In this document: piece by piece, positions 27,359-36,102 of the stretch
How the letters are laid out: every line of letters starts with the position of its first letter
Numbering within the stretch: the first letter of the stretch is position 1
Source: Candidatus Terasakiella magnetica
GTDB lineage: Bacteria > Pseudomonadota > Alphaproteobacteria > Rhodospirillales > Terasakiellaceae
DNA: 63,466 nt
Reading direction: 5' to 3'
NCBI RefSeq assembly: GCF_900093605.1
Contig: NZ_FLYE01000007.1
Location: 1 to 63,466, forward strand
The notes under the pieces: generated by a model
Seen by the model: the letters and a program-made list of their open reading frames with translations, nothing else
The model's database searches: none
What the model was told of the DNA's origin: nothing
Position numbers and translations under genes: made by a program

Positions 27359-28296
27359 TTATCGCCCTGTTTGGTTTTTGCCTGCTTTTCCCCGTTGAAG
27401 CCCTTGCCAGTGAGGCCGGATATTGGTCAGAACTGGTATTTTATATCCGCACACAACAACAAGCCTTTCACCGTGAGTTGGCCTCAGCCATTCGCGCATT
27501 ACAAGACGGTGGCCTTCAGGCCATCTGGGCCATGGTGGGGGTAAGCTTCCTTTATGGGGTGTTTCATGCTGCAGGTCCCGGTCATGGCAAGGCCATCATC
27601 AGCACCTATCTTTTAAGCCATGAAAGCCTGCTTAAACGCGGCATCTTCCTCTCCTTTGCCTCAGCCTTTGTGCAAGGGTTAAGCGCCATTATCCTTGTTG
27701 AAGGCTTAGTTGGCATTATCGGGCTTTCGCGCAGCACAGCCAAAGACGCCGTCCCCATTTTAGAGATGGTCAGCTTTGGTCTGATCGGACTTATTGGGCT
27801 TATGCTCATGGTGCGTGCAGGGCGCGCCTTTTTAAAAAAATATAAAACAACAAGCCATCACGACCACCATCATGATCATGAGCACACACATGAGGATGGG
27901 CATTGCAACACCTGCGGACATGCCCATGCGCCAAGCGCTGAAATGCTCACCCAAAACACCCGCCTGCGCGATAGCATTGCGATTATTCTCTCCATTGGCA
28001 TTCGCCCATGCAGCGGCTCCGTGCTTGTCTTGATCTTTGCAGAAATCGTCGGGCTTCGTTGGGGCGGGATTGCCTCAATCTTTGCCATTTCCTTTGGCAC
28101 GGCCCTTACGGTCAGTGGCCTTGCGATCCTAGCGGTTTATTTTAGAAAAGGTGCCTTAATGCTGGCTGAAAAACAGTCCAGCGCCTTACTGGAACGGCTT
28201 TCTCTTGGCGCGGCCTTTGTGGGTGGTTTGTTCATTACCCTGCTTGGCACAAGTCTGTTAATTGAAGCCAGCAACACCAGCCATCCACTCTTTTAA
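27349..28296 (+). CDS. NicO/RcnA-type Ni2+/Co2+ (or Zn2+) transporter
   Basis: A 315-residue membrane protein with a signal-like N-terminus and about six helices. Helix regions include LYGVFHAAGPGHGKAIISTY (HAAGPGHGKA is the NicO hallmark) and SIGIRPCSGSVLVLIFAEIV. A cytoplasmic histidine-rich loop at about 168-195 (HHDHHHDHEHTHEDGHC) can buffer metal. RcnA-like members export Ni/Co; the setting beside zur and znu suggests zinc may be the substrate. It overlaps the DUF1007 gene and converges with zur, their stops overlapping by 4 bases. Confidence 0.85.
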   Translation: MPIIIALFGFCLLFPVEALASEAGYWSELVFYIRTQQQAFHRELASAIRALQDGGLQAIWAMVGVSFLYGVFHAAGPGHGKAIISTYLLSHESLLKRGIFLSFASAFVQGLSAIILVEGLVGIIGLSRSTAKDAVPILEMVSFGLIGLIGLMLMVRAGRAFLKKYKTTSHHDHHHDHEHTHEDGHCNTCGHAHAPSAEMLTQNTRLRDSIAIILSIGIRPCSGSVLVLIFAEIVGLRWGGIASIFAISFGTALTVSGLAILAVYFRKGALMLAEKQSSALLERLSLGAAFVGGLFITLLGTSLLIEASNTSHPLF

Positions 28297-28697
28297 TTAG
28301 GCTGACAGCCCTCACACAATCCACGTAGTTCCACCGTCGTGCTTTGGGTCTTAAAACCCTCATTGCCAGCCCAATTTTGCAGCTGGCCTGCAATGACAGG
28401 ATCGTTAAACTCATTTACTGATCCACAGTCATTACAAATGGCAAATGCGCAAAACCCACCATGATGATGGTGATGAGCTTCATCATGGTCATGGGCACAA
28501 GCCACAAAGGCATTCATGCTTTCAAGGCGATGTACAAGGTCAAACTCCACCAATTTATCAAGCGCGCGATAAACCTGAAGCGGGGCGCGCAAGCCTTCAG
28601 CACGCAAATCATCAAGGATATCATAAGCGCTTTGCGGGGTTTTGTTCTTCACCAGTTGATCAAAGACCAATTGCTGATTTTTTGTGAGCTTCTTCAT
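28293..28697 (-). CDS. zur: Fur family zinc uptake regulator Zur
   Basis: A 134-residue Fur-family repressor. A winged helix (about 1-80, with PQSAYDILDDLRAEGLRAPLQ) is followed by the metal domain: CAHDHDEAHHHHHGGFCAF, CNDCG and a C-terminal CEGC. The two CXXC pairs give the structural zinc site. The histidine run HHHHHG is longer than usual. With Zn bound it represses zinc uptake. The gene overlaps znuB by 4 bases, forming a znuC-znuB-zur order on the minus strand. Zur-like boxes lie before znuA and znuC. Confidence 0.9.
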   Translation of the reverse strand: MKKLTKNQQLVFDQLVKNKTPQSAYDILDDLRAEGLRAPLQVYRALDKLVEFDLVHRLESMNAFVACAHDHDEAHHHHHGGFCAFAICNDCGSVNEFNDPVIAGQLQNWAGNEGFKTQSTTVELRGLCEGCQPN

Positions 28698-29491
28698 GAG
28701 CTTCTTCCTTGTCGCGCAGGTAATAAACTAAGAATAAAGAGAACAACTGCCATCACCACAATTGATGGGCCTGAGGGCGTGTCATATTGCAATGAGGAAA
28801 ACAGCCCGCCAATAACAGACATCACCCCGAAAATTGACGCCAGCACAGCCATCACTTCAGGCGTTGTCGCAAAACGCCGCGCTGTGGCTGCGGGAATAAT
28901 CAACAGCGCTGTAATCAACAAGATACCCACGATTTTAATGGCAATGGCAACCACGCCAGCCATGAGTAACATAAAGATCAACTTGGTTCGCTCTGGCTTT
29001 AAGCCTTCAACCTCGGCTAATTCCTCACTGACACTTGCCGCCAACAACCCGCGCCAGATCAGGGCAAGAACGGCTAAAATCGCGATCCCGCCGCCATAGA
29101 TCATGGCGATATCACCAACACTGACCGATAAAATATCACCAAATAAATAGCCCATTAAGTCAATACGCAGCCAGGCCATAAAGGCAACCAGCACCAGACC
29201 GATGGCTAAGGCAGAATGTGACAAGATGCCCAAAAGCGCGTCTGTGGGCAGGCTTTTGCGTTTTTGCAAGGTGATGAGCAATAACGAGACCAATGCTGCA
29301 ACACCAAACACACCGATCATTAATGATATGTCGAATAGGAAGGAGAGTGCCACACCCAACAAGGCGGAATGGGCCATGGTATCGCCAAAATAGGCCATGC
29401 GCCGCCAGACAACAAAACAGCCAAGCGGGCCAACAACTATGGCTAAACCAACCCCGGCAATAAGGGCGCGCATAAAGAAATCATCCAGCAT
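28694..29491 (-). CDS. znuB: Zinc ABC transporter permease ZnuB
   Basis: A 265-residue inner-membrane permease of the ABC-3 family with about eight helices. PLGCFVVWRRMAYFGDTMAHSALLGVAL near the N-terminus is the family signature (read as two adjoining halves). The frame is open to 29584, but the ATG at 29491 gives the normal length, follows AGGCGG, and makes an 11-base overlap with the end of znuC. It forms the channel for Zn2+ delivered by ZnuA. Confidence 0.9.
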   Translation of the reverse strand: MLDDFFMRALIAGVGLAIVVGPLGCFVVWRRMAYFGDTMAHSALLGVALSFLFDISLMIGVFGVAALVSLLLITLQKRKSLPTDALLGILSHSALAIGLVLVAFMAWLRIDLMGYLFGDILSVSVGDIAMIYGGGIAILAVLALIWRGLLAASVSEELAEVEGLKPERTKLIFMLLMAGVVAIAIKIVGILLITALLIIPAATARRFATTPEVMAVLASIFGVMSVIGGLFSSLQYDTPSGPSIVVMAVVLFILSLLPARQGRSS

Positions 29492-30311
29492 GATCACCGC
29501 CTTTTTCAGCACTGTGATCATGGTGACCATCATGATTGTGACAATGATCGGTAATGCTGCCATCTTTATGCATAACGCGCCCATCTACCAGATGGGTATG
29601 GTCATGATCATGGCGGTATAGGGCAACCGACTCTGTTGCGCGCGCGCCAAACAGTTCTAGATATTGCGGGTCATTGACCACACGCTCGGGCGTGCCGGTA
29701 CAACAGACATGACCGTTTAAACAGAGCACGCGGTCTGTTTTTGCCATCACCACATGTAAGTCATGAGAGATGAGCAAAATACCGCATCCAGTTTCTGCAC
29801 GAAAGGCCTCGATCATATCATAAAGTGCGGCCTCACCTGCATAATCCACCCCTTGCACAGGCTCATCAAGCACAAGTAAATCCGGCTTGGCAATAAAGGC
29901 GCGTGCGATTAGGGCGCGCTGTAATTCCCCACCTGATAAAGTCTGCACAGAGGCATCTATATATTCCAGTACCCCGACACTTTTTAAAGTCTCTTCAATC
30001 AAATCGTTGGGATATGATTTTGTCAGGCTCATTAAACGGCGCACGGTGAGGGGCATGGTGCCATCTATATGAAATTTTTGCGGGACATAGCCGATGGTTA
30101 AATCTTTTTTACGTCTCGCTTGGCCTTCATCTGGCTTTTCCAAACCAATTGCGGTTTTTAAGGTCGTGCTTTTTCCAGACCCGTTTGGCCCGATCAAGGT
30201 CACAATCTCACCGGGATAGACTTCCAGATTAATATCACGGATCAACCAACGCTTGGCGCGATAGACACCTGCGCTCTTTAAAGAGATCAATGGTTCTATT
30301 TGCTGTGACAC
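29481..30311 (-). CDS. znuC: Zinc ABC transporter ATPase ZnuC
   Basis: A 276-residue ATPase. Walker A GPNGSGKSTTLK is near residue 40, the signature LSGGELQRALIARAF near 123, and Walker B LLVLDEPVQGVD near 145. A C-terminal tail rich in His and Asp (HDHDHTHLVDGR, then HCHNHDGHHDHS) extends past the usual domain and may bind zinc as a sensor or store. GTG start. It is the first gene of znuCB-zur and diverges from znuA; Zur-like boxes lie in the shared promoter region. Confidence 0.9.
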   Translation of the reverse strand: MSQQIEPLISLKSAGVYRAKRWLIRDINLEVYPGEIVTLIGPNGSGKSTTLKTAIGLEKPDEGQARRKKDLTIGYVPQKFHIDGTMPLTVRRLMSLTKSYPNDLIEETLKSVGVLEYIDASVQTLSGGELQRALIARAFIAKPDLLVLDEPVQGVDYAGEAALYDMIEAFRAETGCGILLISHDLHVVMAKTDRVLCLNGHVCCTGTPERVVNDPQYLELFGARATESVALYRHDHDHTHLVDGRVMHKDGSITDHCHNHDGHHDHSAEKGGDHAG

Positions 30312-30361
30312 GGGAGAGGCATCTCACTTTAAAAATTCAACTTGATAGGCTGTTTAGCATA

Positions 30362-30376
30362 CGTTATATCATAACG
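30362..30376. promoter_or_regulatory. Zur-box-like palindrome 1
   Basis: CGTTATATCATAACG is a perfect palindrome apart from its 3-base centre (arms CGTTAT / ATAACG). It fits the GTTATANNATAAC-type Zur operator of proteobacteria. It sits between divergent znuC and znuA. Confidence 0.75.
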
Positions 30377-30382
30377 CAAATA

Positions 30383-30399
30383 ATGTAATAATATAACAT
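30383..30399. promoter_or_regulatory. Zur-box-like palindrome 2
   Basis: ATGTAATAATATAACAT has 7-base arms with one mismatched pair around a 3-base centre. It lies 21 bases from box 1 (centre to centre) and 17 bases before the znuA start. The two boxes could each serve one of the divergent promoters. Confidence 0.65.
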
Positions 30400-30415
30400 A
30401 TCGAGACCTCAAGCG

Positions 30416-31294
30416 ATGAAAAAGACCGTGCTCCTTCTATCCAGTTTTGCTTTCTCCATCTCTTCCTTTAGCGCCCATGCGCTTGAGATTGTCACCTCGA
30501 TCGCGCCTGTGCATTCCTTGGTCTCAAATGTTATGCAAGGGGTGGGAAAGCCCGAGCTGATTATAAAAGGCGCACAATCGCCCCATAGCTATCAACTCAA
30601 ACCCTCAGATGCGCGCAAGCTGCAAAAAGCCGATGGTGTTTTTTGGGTGGGGCCAGACTTGGAAACTTTTCTGCAAGGCCCGATTAAATCCTTAAGCACA
30701 AAAGCGATGGTCGTTTCCCTAGGTGAAGATGACCCTGAAATGCATGAGCCTAATGAGCATCACGCTGATCACCATGGCGATCATGAAGATATGCATATCT
30801 GGCTTGACCCTATCCAAACTGTTGCGATGGTCCATGCGATTGAAGGCGCACTCATCAAACTTGATCCAGCCCATAAAAAAACCTATCAGGAAAATGCTGA
30901 AAAACTGGAAGAACGACTTGAAAAGCTTAACCACGAGATCAGCGAAAGCCTAAAACCCGTTCACGACAAACCGTTCATTGTCTTTCATGATGCCTATAGC
31001 GCTTTTGAAAAACGTTATGACCTTAATATTGCTGGCAGCATCAGCATCTCACCGCAAAGAATTCCCGGTGCCAAGCGCCTCAAAGACATTCGCAAAACCA
31101 TCACCTCTATTGGCGCAACCTGTGTTTTTGCCGAACCGCAATTTAAACCCAAATTGGTCCATAGCGTGGTTGAAGGCACACAGGCCAAAACAGGGATTTT
31201 AGACCCGCTTGGTACGTCTCATAAAAACGGGCCTGATCAATATTTCGACCTCATGCGCGATATGGCATCAGCCCTTACTAAGTGCTTAAAGTAA
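30416..31294 (+). CDS. znuA: Zinc ABC transporter substrate-binding protein ZnuA
   Basis: A 292-residue precursor. The signal peptide MKKTVLLLSSFAFSISSFS ends at AHA. Cluster A-1 fold: IVTSIAPVHSLVSNVM at the start, SPHSYQLKPSDARKL with the first zinc histidine (about 59), a histidine/acid loop (MHEPNEHHADHHGDHEDMHIW, in parts, about 104-124), IVFHDAYSAFEKRY (third ligand), and the C-terminal PLG. It captures Zn2+ in the periplasm for ZnuBC. It is divergent from znuC, behind two Zur-like boxes. Confidence 0.9.
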   Translation: MKKTVLLLSSFAFSISSFSAHALEIVTSIAPVHSLVSNVMQGVGKPELIIKGAQSPHSYQLKPSDARKLQKADGVFWVGPDLETFLQGPIKSLSTKAMVVSLGEDDPEMHEPNEHHADHHGDHEDMHIWLDPIQTVAMVHAIEGALIKLDPAHKKTYQENAEKLEERLEKLNHEISESLKPVHDKPFIVFHDAYSAFEKRYDLNIAGSISISPQRIPGAKRLKDIRKTITSIGATCVFAEPQFKPKLVHSVVEGTQAKTGILDPLGTSHKNGPDQYFDLMRDMASALTKCLK

Positions 31295-32116
31295 TCACTC
31301 ACGCCCACGCAAATAAACAAAATAATAACTCAGCGCGACAAACACCCCGCCACCCACAATATTACCGGCGGTGACAAAGAACAGATTGCGCAGCAAACCT
31401 GCCACATCAAGGTTACTAATCACCGTCTCACCTGCTTGCATCATAGCAAGGGGGATGAAATACATATTGGCAATGGAATGTTCAAACCCAAGGGCTACAA
31501 AAGCGGTGATGGGAAACAAGATTGCCAGTATTTTATCGGTAACGGAATGGGCGGCAAAACACAACCAGATGGCTAAACACACAAGTGCATTGCATAAAAT
31601 GCCGCGCACAAATAACTCATCTGCACCAAGGCTGACTTTTCCTGCCCCAATCTTAATAGCAGTTTGGGCAACCTCGCCGTCAGCGGCCAGTAAAATAGAT
31701 GATTGATAGACCAAAAAGGCCATCAAAACCGCCCCGATGAAATTCCCGATATAGACGATAATCCAGTTGCGCAGCAATTGCGCGCTGGTCACTTTTTTAT
31801 GAGCCCAGCCCATAACGATCAGCACATTACCTGTAAAAAGCTCCGCCCCGCCGACCACAACCAAGATCAGACCAAGGCAGAAAGACAGCCCGCCGATGAG
31901 TTTCGTTAGACCAAAACCTAAACTCGAACCCGTCACCACAACGGTGTAAAACATCGCCCCAAAAGAAATAAATGCGCCAGCCAAAATGCCCAACGTCAAT
32001 AAGGACAAGCCGTTCATCTGCGCTTTGACCAAGGCGACATTTTCAATACGCTGTGCAATATTGGCGGGCGTGTAGGCATCAAATAAAGATGGATGCATTT
32101 CTGGATCACGAGACAT
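31295..32116 (-). CDS. Formate/nitrite transporter (FNT) family channel
   Basis: A 273-residue membrane protein with six helices. Early GILAGAFISFGAMFYTVV and GGAELFTGNVLIVMGW (helix 2-3 region) are characteristic of FNT pentameric channels, which pass formate, nitrite or hydrosulfide. NALVCLAIWL supplies another conserved helix. The stop codon abuts the znuA stop. Nitrite is attractive because a nitrate ABC transporter lies in the same window, but 15 kb separates them and the substrate is not decided by sequence. Confidence 0.85.
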   Translation of the reverse strand: MSRDPEMHPSLFDAYTPANIAQRIENVALVKAQMNGLSLLTLGILAGAFISFGAMFYTVVVTGSSLGFGLTKLIGGLSFCLGLILVVVGGAELFTGNVLIVMGWAHKKVTSAQLLRNWIIVYIGNFIGAVLMAFLVYQSSILLAADGEVAQTAIKIGAGKVSLGADELFVRGILCNALVCLAIWLCFAAHSVTDKILAILFPITAFVALGFEHSIANMYFIPLAMMQAGETVISNLDVAGLLRNLFFVTAGNIVGGGVFVALSYYFVYLRGRE

Positions 32117-32189
32117 GACACACTCCCCTTTAAAGACCTATAGTTTCTAAAGTTTAATCCTTTTTTTCTACCCTGTCTTTGTTTAGGAT

Positions 32190-32203
32190 CAGATCAAAAT
32201 CAA
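32190..32203. promoter_or_regulatory. Weak FNR/CRP-type half-matched box
   Basis: CAGATCAAAATCAA matches TTGATNNNNATCAA in one full half and three of five bases in the other. It lies between the divergent FNT and TPR genes. Anaerobic control of FNT would make sense, but the match is weak. Confidence 0.25.
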
Positions 32204-32223
32204 TTTTGTGCGGACGTTAAGTG

Positions 32224-33621
32224 ATGAACACCCAAAATGACGAAAAAAGAAAAGAGTTCGACGCGCTCAGCCCGCTTGAGAAATCCCAAGTTCTTTTTCA
32301 ACAGGCTGTAAAACACCACCGCGAAGACAAGCTTGATGAGGCCCTGCCTTTTTATTCACAAGCCATTGCCTTTAATCCCGATTTTGCCGATGCCTATAAT
32401 AATATGGCTGTGGCCTTGCGCAAACAAAGCCGTTATGACGCAGCGCTTGCCTGTTATCAAAAATCGCTTTCCATTCGCGATGATCATGCCGGCACTTATT
32501 CAAATATGGGCAATGTCCTTAATGATATGGACCGCATTACAGAATCGGTTGCGGCCCATTATAAAGCCATTGAGCATGAGCCCGATAACCTGCTTTATAT
32601 TTACAACACCGCCCTTGTGTTGCGCGATGCGGGTAAATATGACGATGCCATCACCCTGTTTAACCAAGTGCTGGCAAAAGACCCCGCTTATAAAGATTGT
32701 CGATGGGATCGCTCTCTCACCTATCTTATGGCGGGGCGCCTAAAAGAAGGTTTTGCTGAATATGATGCGCGTTGGGAGCTGGAAAAAAGCCCACCGCGTA
32801 AATTCAACCAACCGCGTTGGCAAGCCGATCCCCTTGAGGGACGCACGCTTTACATCCACCGTGAACAGGGCTTTGGCGATGCCATCCAGTTTATCCGCTT
32901 AATCCCTGAGCTTAAAAAACGCTTTGGCGGCAGCATTATTTTAGAATGCCAACCCGAATTGATTAGATTGTTTGAAGGTTATGACGGGATTGATCAAATT
33001 GTGCCCTTTGGTCAAAAGCCACCTGCATTTGATGTCTGGATTCCTTTAATGAGTCTGGCCCATATTCTAGACGTTGATATTGATCATATCCCCGGTGAGG
33101 TTCCTCTTCTCAAACCCCCTGCTGATGGGCGTTTTCGGGTACGCCCGGCCCCACAAGGCGGGGCAAACATCGGTCTTGTCTGGGGTGGCAGCCCAACCCA
33201 TAAAAATGATCGACGACGCTCAGTTGAACTAAAGCACTTCCTCCCTTTAGCGGGTTATAAAGGTGTTACGGTCTTTAGTTTGCAAAAAGGTGAACGCGCA
33301 AAAGAGCTTGAAACAACAGGCGCGCATTGCCTGTTTGTGGATGCAGCCAAAGAACTTAAGGATTTTGCAGATACAGCCTCACTTATTCATTCCCTTGATC
33401 TCATCATCACCATTGATACATCCGTTGCCCATCTTGCTGGTGCTTTGGGTAAAGAATGCTGGCTGATGCTGCCTTTTACACCAGATTGGCGATGGATGAA
33501 TGAGCGTGAAGACAGCCCATGGTATCCCCACATGCGTATTTTCAGGCAGAAAAAACCGACCGATTGGGAAGGGACTTTTAAAAGACTTTACCACGCCTTG
33601 GATGAAAAACTGGCGCGCTAA
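32224..33621 (+). CDS. TPR protein with glycosyltransferase-like C-terminus
   Basis: A 465-residue soluble protein. The N-terminal third holds about four tetratricopeptide repeats (for example EALPFYSQAIAFNPDFADAY and SRYDAALACYQKSLSIRDDH). From about residue 215 the sequence changes to a GT-B-like domain: LYIHREQGFGDAIQFIRLIP, IGLVWGGSP near 320, SLDLIITIDTSVAHLAGALG near 395 and a tryptophan-rich WRWMNEREDSPWYP. This TPR plus GT9-like pattern is common in proteobacteria and may glycosylate proteins or flagellin. A GTG directly before the ATG is also possible. The 3' end overlaps the convergent DUF123 gene by 44 bases. Confidence 0.75.
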   Translation: MNTQNDEKRKEFDALSPLEKSQVLFQQAVKHHREDKLDEALPFYSQAIAFNPDFADAYNNMAVALRKQSRYDAALACYQKSLSIRDDHAGTYSNMGNVLNDMDRITESVAAHYKAIEHEPDNLLYIYNTALVLRDAGKYDDAITLFNQVLAKDPAYKDCRWDRSLTYLMAGRLKEGFAEYDARWELEKSPPRKFNQPRWQADPLEGRTLYIHREQGFGDAIQFIRLIPELKKRFGGSIILECQPELIRLFEGYDGIDQIVPFGQKPPAFDVWIPLMSLAHILDVDIDHIPGEVPLLKPPADGRFRVRPAPQGGANIGLVWGGSPTHKNDRRRSVELKHFLPLAGYKGVTVFSLQKGERAKELETTGAHCLFVDAAKELKDFADTASLIHSLDLIITIDTSVAHLAGALGKECWLMLPFTPDWRWMNEREDSPWYPHMRIFRQKKPTDWEGTFKRLYHALDEKLAR

Positions 33622-34039
33622 GCCCGCAATCTTCCATATTAAAACCTTCCTTTATACGCACAAGATGGGCTGTGCAAGTCTCACAATCTGAGCTGCCAAA
33701 TTTCACGTAAGGTTGATCACAAAAATCAAGCTTGCACAGATGCGCCACCAGATCACATTCTGATGCCCCTTCAAAAACACTTAACGCTTCCACCCCAAAA
33801 GGGATGGTCAAACGGTCCACATGCCAATGGGCTTTTTTATCGCGTTTGGCATGGCGTTTTACGCGTGCACCCATGCCGCCGGGACCATTGGCACTGCCGC
33901 AATAGAGGTAGCGCCCTTGTGCAATTTCAGGGTTTTTCAAGCTTTTGATATCCAGCACAATCCTGTCCATCACATGGATCTGTAGGATATAAGACCCTTT
34001 GGCAGATGAAATTTCATCCAAATTAAGGTTGCGAGACAT
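33578..34039 (-). CDS. DUF123 / Uri-superfamily GIY-YIG-like protein
   Basis: A 153-residue protein. GSYILQIHV and GRYLYCGSANGPGGMGARVKRH reproduce the DUF123 (COG1833) pattern, a divergent GIY-YIG nuclease fold. AHWHVDRL and a later SSDCETCTAHL follow, with cysteines that may bind metal. Whether it cleaves DNA is unknown. It converges on the TPR gene, overlapping its last 44 bases. Confidence 0.75.
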   Translation of the reverse strand: MSRNLNLDEISSAKGSYILQIHVMDRIVLDIKSLKNPEIAQGRYLYCGSANGPGGMGARVKRHAKRDKKAHWHVDRLTIPFGVEALSVFEGASECDLVAHLCKLDFCDQPYVKFGSSDCETCTAHLVRIKEGFNMEDCGLSAPVFHPRRGKVF

Positions 34040-34106
34040 GATAAGTATTCCTTAATGTAATTTATATATAGTATATAAGTCATAAGTACTTAGAGGAAGT
34101 TTGTTC

Positions 34107-35972
34107 ATGTCCGCCAGTGGCACAATCAAAAAGCTTAAGAACGGGGAGGTCATCTTTAATGAAGGTGACCCAAGCGGTTCTGCTTATGTGATTGTCAAAG
34201 GTGCTGTTGAGCTGACCAAAAAAAGCAAGCATGGGCCCGTGCGCCTTGCCAGCTTAAAAGCGGGTGAGCTTTTTGGTGAAATGGGCGTGATTGATGGCAG
34301 CCCGCGCAGTGCGACCTCACGCGCTGTGGGTACAACCACGGTCAAAGAAATCCCGCCTGAAGCCCTCATGAAAGGCATTCACAACGATCCCGAGCTTTCT
34401 TCCAAAGTCATGGGCAAGCTGGTTGAGCGTTTGCGCACAGCTGATGATATGTTGGCAAAAGCAGGCGTATCACCTGCGGATGGAGCCATGGCCCGCCCCC
34501 CGGCAAAGCCTGGGGCAACCGAACCTGCCCAGGCCAAAAAGAAAGGCTTTTTCTCCCGCCTGTTTAACAGCGATAAGGGCCGCGAAGCCACCTATGAAAT
34601 TCTTGTGGCAAATTTCTTTGATGATGAAGATGGCCGGATCACCACAACATTTTACAATGCGCTAAAAACAGCAGCAGAGAATTATGGCGGCAGCCTGATT
34701 AACGTGCGCCGGACCGATTCCGCTTTTGCAGTGGCTGATTTTAGCGATAGTCCCGTTATTTGGGGGCAGATTAAATCTAATGCCCAACGCTGGCTTAAAG
34801 AACAAGAAGGCGACCTTCTGGTTTGGGGCCAAGTGCGCGCCCGCGGGGAAACCGCCCATCTGCGCATGGCCCAACTCCACCCCTTTCGCCATGAACGCGC
34901 AGGTAACATCAAACCGTGTGATGGTATTGACCTGCCCACAGAGTTGGATGATGAGCTGCTTGGCTATCTTTATGGCGGGGTGATCAGTGGGCTTGTGCCA
35001 GCAAATAAAGAACAACATGATTCCTTTGAAGGCATCTTAAGCCCGGCCCTTGAAGCCATGCGCCCCGCCATGCAAAAACGCATGCGCGATCTTGATACGG
35101 ATGAGCAAGTGCGTTTTGAAATGGGATACGCCAACCTGCTGGCGACCACAGGCACCTATGAGAAAAACGCCACCCGTTTTAAAGAAGCTGAAGAATCCTA
35201 CCTGAAAGCCCTGCGCTCTATGCGGCGCAGCAAATCCCCCATGTTGGAAGGCATCATTAAGCGCCATCTTGGGTATGCGCAAAGTGCATGGTATGATTTA
35301 GGCGGAGAGAAAAACCTGCTCGAAGCAGCTATTGAGTCATTGCGTGAAGCCTGTGATTTTTTCACCCGCTCCAATTTTGCCAATGAATGGGCCGACCTGC
35401 AATCTTCCATCGGGCAGTTGCAATTCAAACAAGATTCCCTTGCCGATGACGACAGGCCATTGCGCGAATCTATTACAGCGTTTCAAAATGCGCTACAGGT
35501 CTTTAGTGCGTCTGCCACACCACAACGCTGGGGAGAAGCCAAGCATCATCTGGCGCGTGCTTTACAATTGCTGGGCAGCCAAAGTGGTGACCTTGATATG
35601 ATTGCACGATCCGCTGAGGCGTGCCGCGAAGCCTTGGCTGTGCGCAATAAAAGCCAAACCCCCATGTTATGGGCGGCAACACAAAATAATCTGGGCTCAG
35701 CCCTCTTTATGCTCTGTCAAAAAACCCGCAAACCTGAAACAGCCGAAGCCGCGGTTAAGGCCTTTCAAGCTGCGCTTGAAGTTTATGAAGCACGCAAGGC
35801 CGTAAAACTTGCCAAAGTCACACAGAAAAACCTGCTGCGCGCCCAAGAAGTCTCCCTTGATCTTGGCCCTGTTGAGCATGATCAAGAAGATGATAGTTTC
35901 TCTGATGATGCCTTTGATGACACCGATGAAACGATTGAGAACCCACCCCAAGGTGAAGACGACACGGCTTAG
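34107..35972 (+). CDS. Cyclic-nucleotide-binding domain protein with TPR-like C-terminus
   Basis: A 621-residue soluble protein. Residues 5-115 form a cNMP-binding beta-roll: FNEGDPSGSAYVIVKGAVEL, then LKAGELFGEMGVIDGSPRSA, which contains the phosphate-binding cassette. A proline/alanine linker (about 125-145) leads to a middle domain (EILVANFFDDEDGRITTTFY, later LLVWGQVRARGETAHLRM). The C-terminal half (about 330-585) is helical with TPR-like repeats such as EAIESLREACDFFTRSNFAN and SAEACREALAVRNKS. There is an acidic tail and no DNA-binding helix, so it is not a CRP regulator. ATG at 34107 is preceded by AGAGGAAG. Function unknown. Confidence 0.75.
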   Translation: MSASGTIKKLKNGEVIFNEGDPSGSAYVIVKGAVELTKKSKHGPVRLASLKAGELFGEMGVIDGSPRSATSRAVGTTTVKEIPPEALMKGIHNDPELSSKVMGKLVERLRTADDMLAKAGVSPADGAMARPPAKPGATEPAQAKKKGFFSRLFNSDKGREATYEILVANFFDDEDGRITTTFYNALKTAAENYGGSLINVRRTDSAFAVADFSDSPVIWGQIKSNAQRWLKEQEGDLLVWGQVRARGETAHLRMAQLHPFRHERAGNIKPCDGIDLPTELDDELLGYLYGGVISGLVPANKEQHDSFEGILSPALEAMRPAMQKRMRDLDTDEQVRFEMGYANLLATTGTYEKNATRFKEAEESYLKALRSMRRSKSPMLEGIIKRHLGYAQSAWYDLGGEKNLLEAAIESLREACDFFTRSNFANEWADLQSSIGQLQFKQDSLADDDRPLRESITAFQNALQVFSASATPQRWGEAKHHLARALQLLGSQSGDLDMIARSAEACREALAVRNKSQTPMLWAATQNNLGSALFMLCQKTRKPETAEAAVKAFQAALEVYEARKAVKLAKVTQKNLLRAQEVSLDLGPVEHDQEDDSFSDDAFDDTDETIENPPQGEDDTA

Positions 35973-36102
35973 GGCGTAATTTTTCACGTTAAATGCAATT
36001 TTCTGTTTCCTTTTGAAAGAAGAGGAATAAGCTCCAAGACATTCTTGGGATCATGCGCTCTGGCTACGCTCTGAATCTAAATGGCAAAAAAATACCAAAA
36101 GA

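Noticed and set aside
32190-32203. A firm FNR site controlling the FNT channel
   Set aside because: Only one half-site matches fully; such a match is expected by chance in AT-rich DNA. It is kept as a low-confidence feature.
34107-35972. CRP/FNR-type transcription regulator
   Set aside because: The cNMP domain is not followed by a winged helix; the rest is an unassigned domain plus a helical repeat tail.
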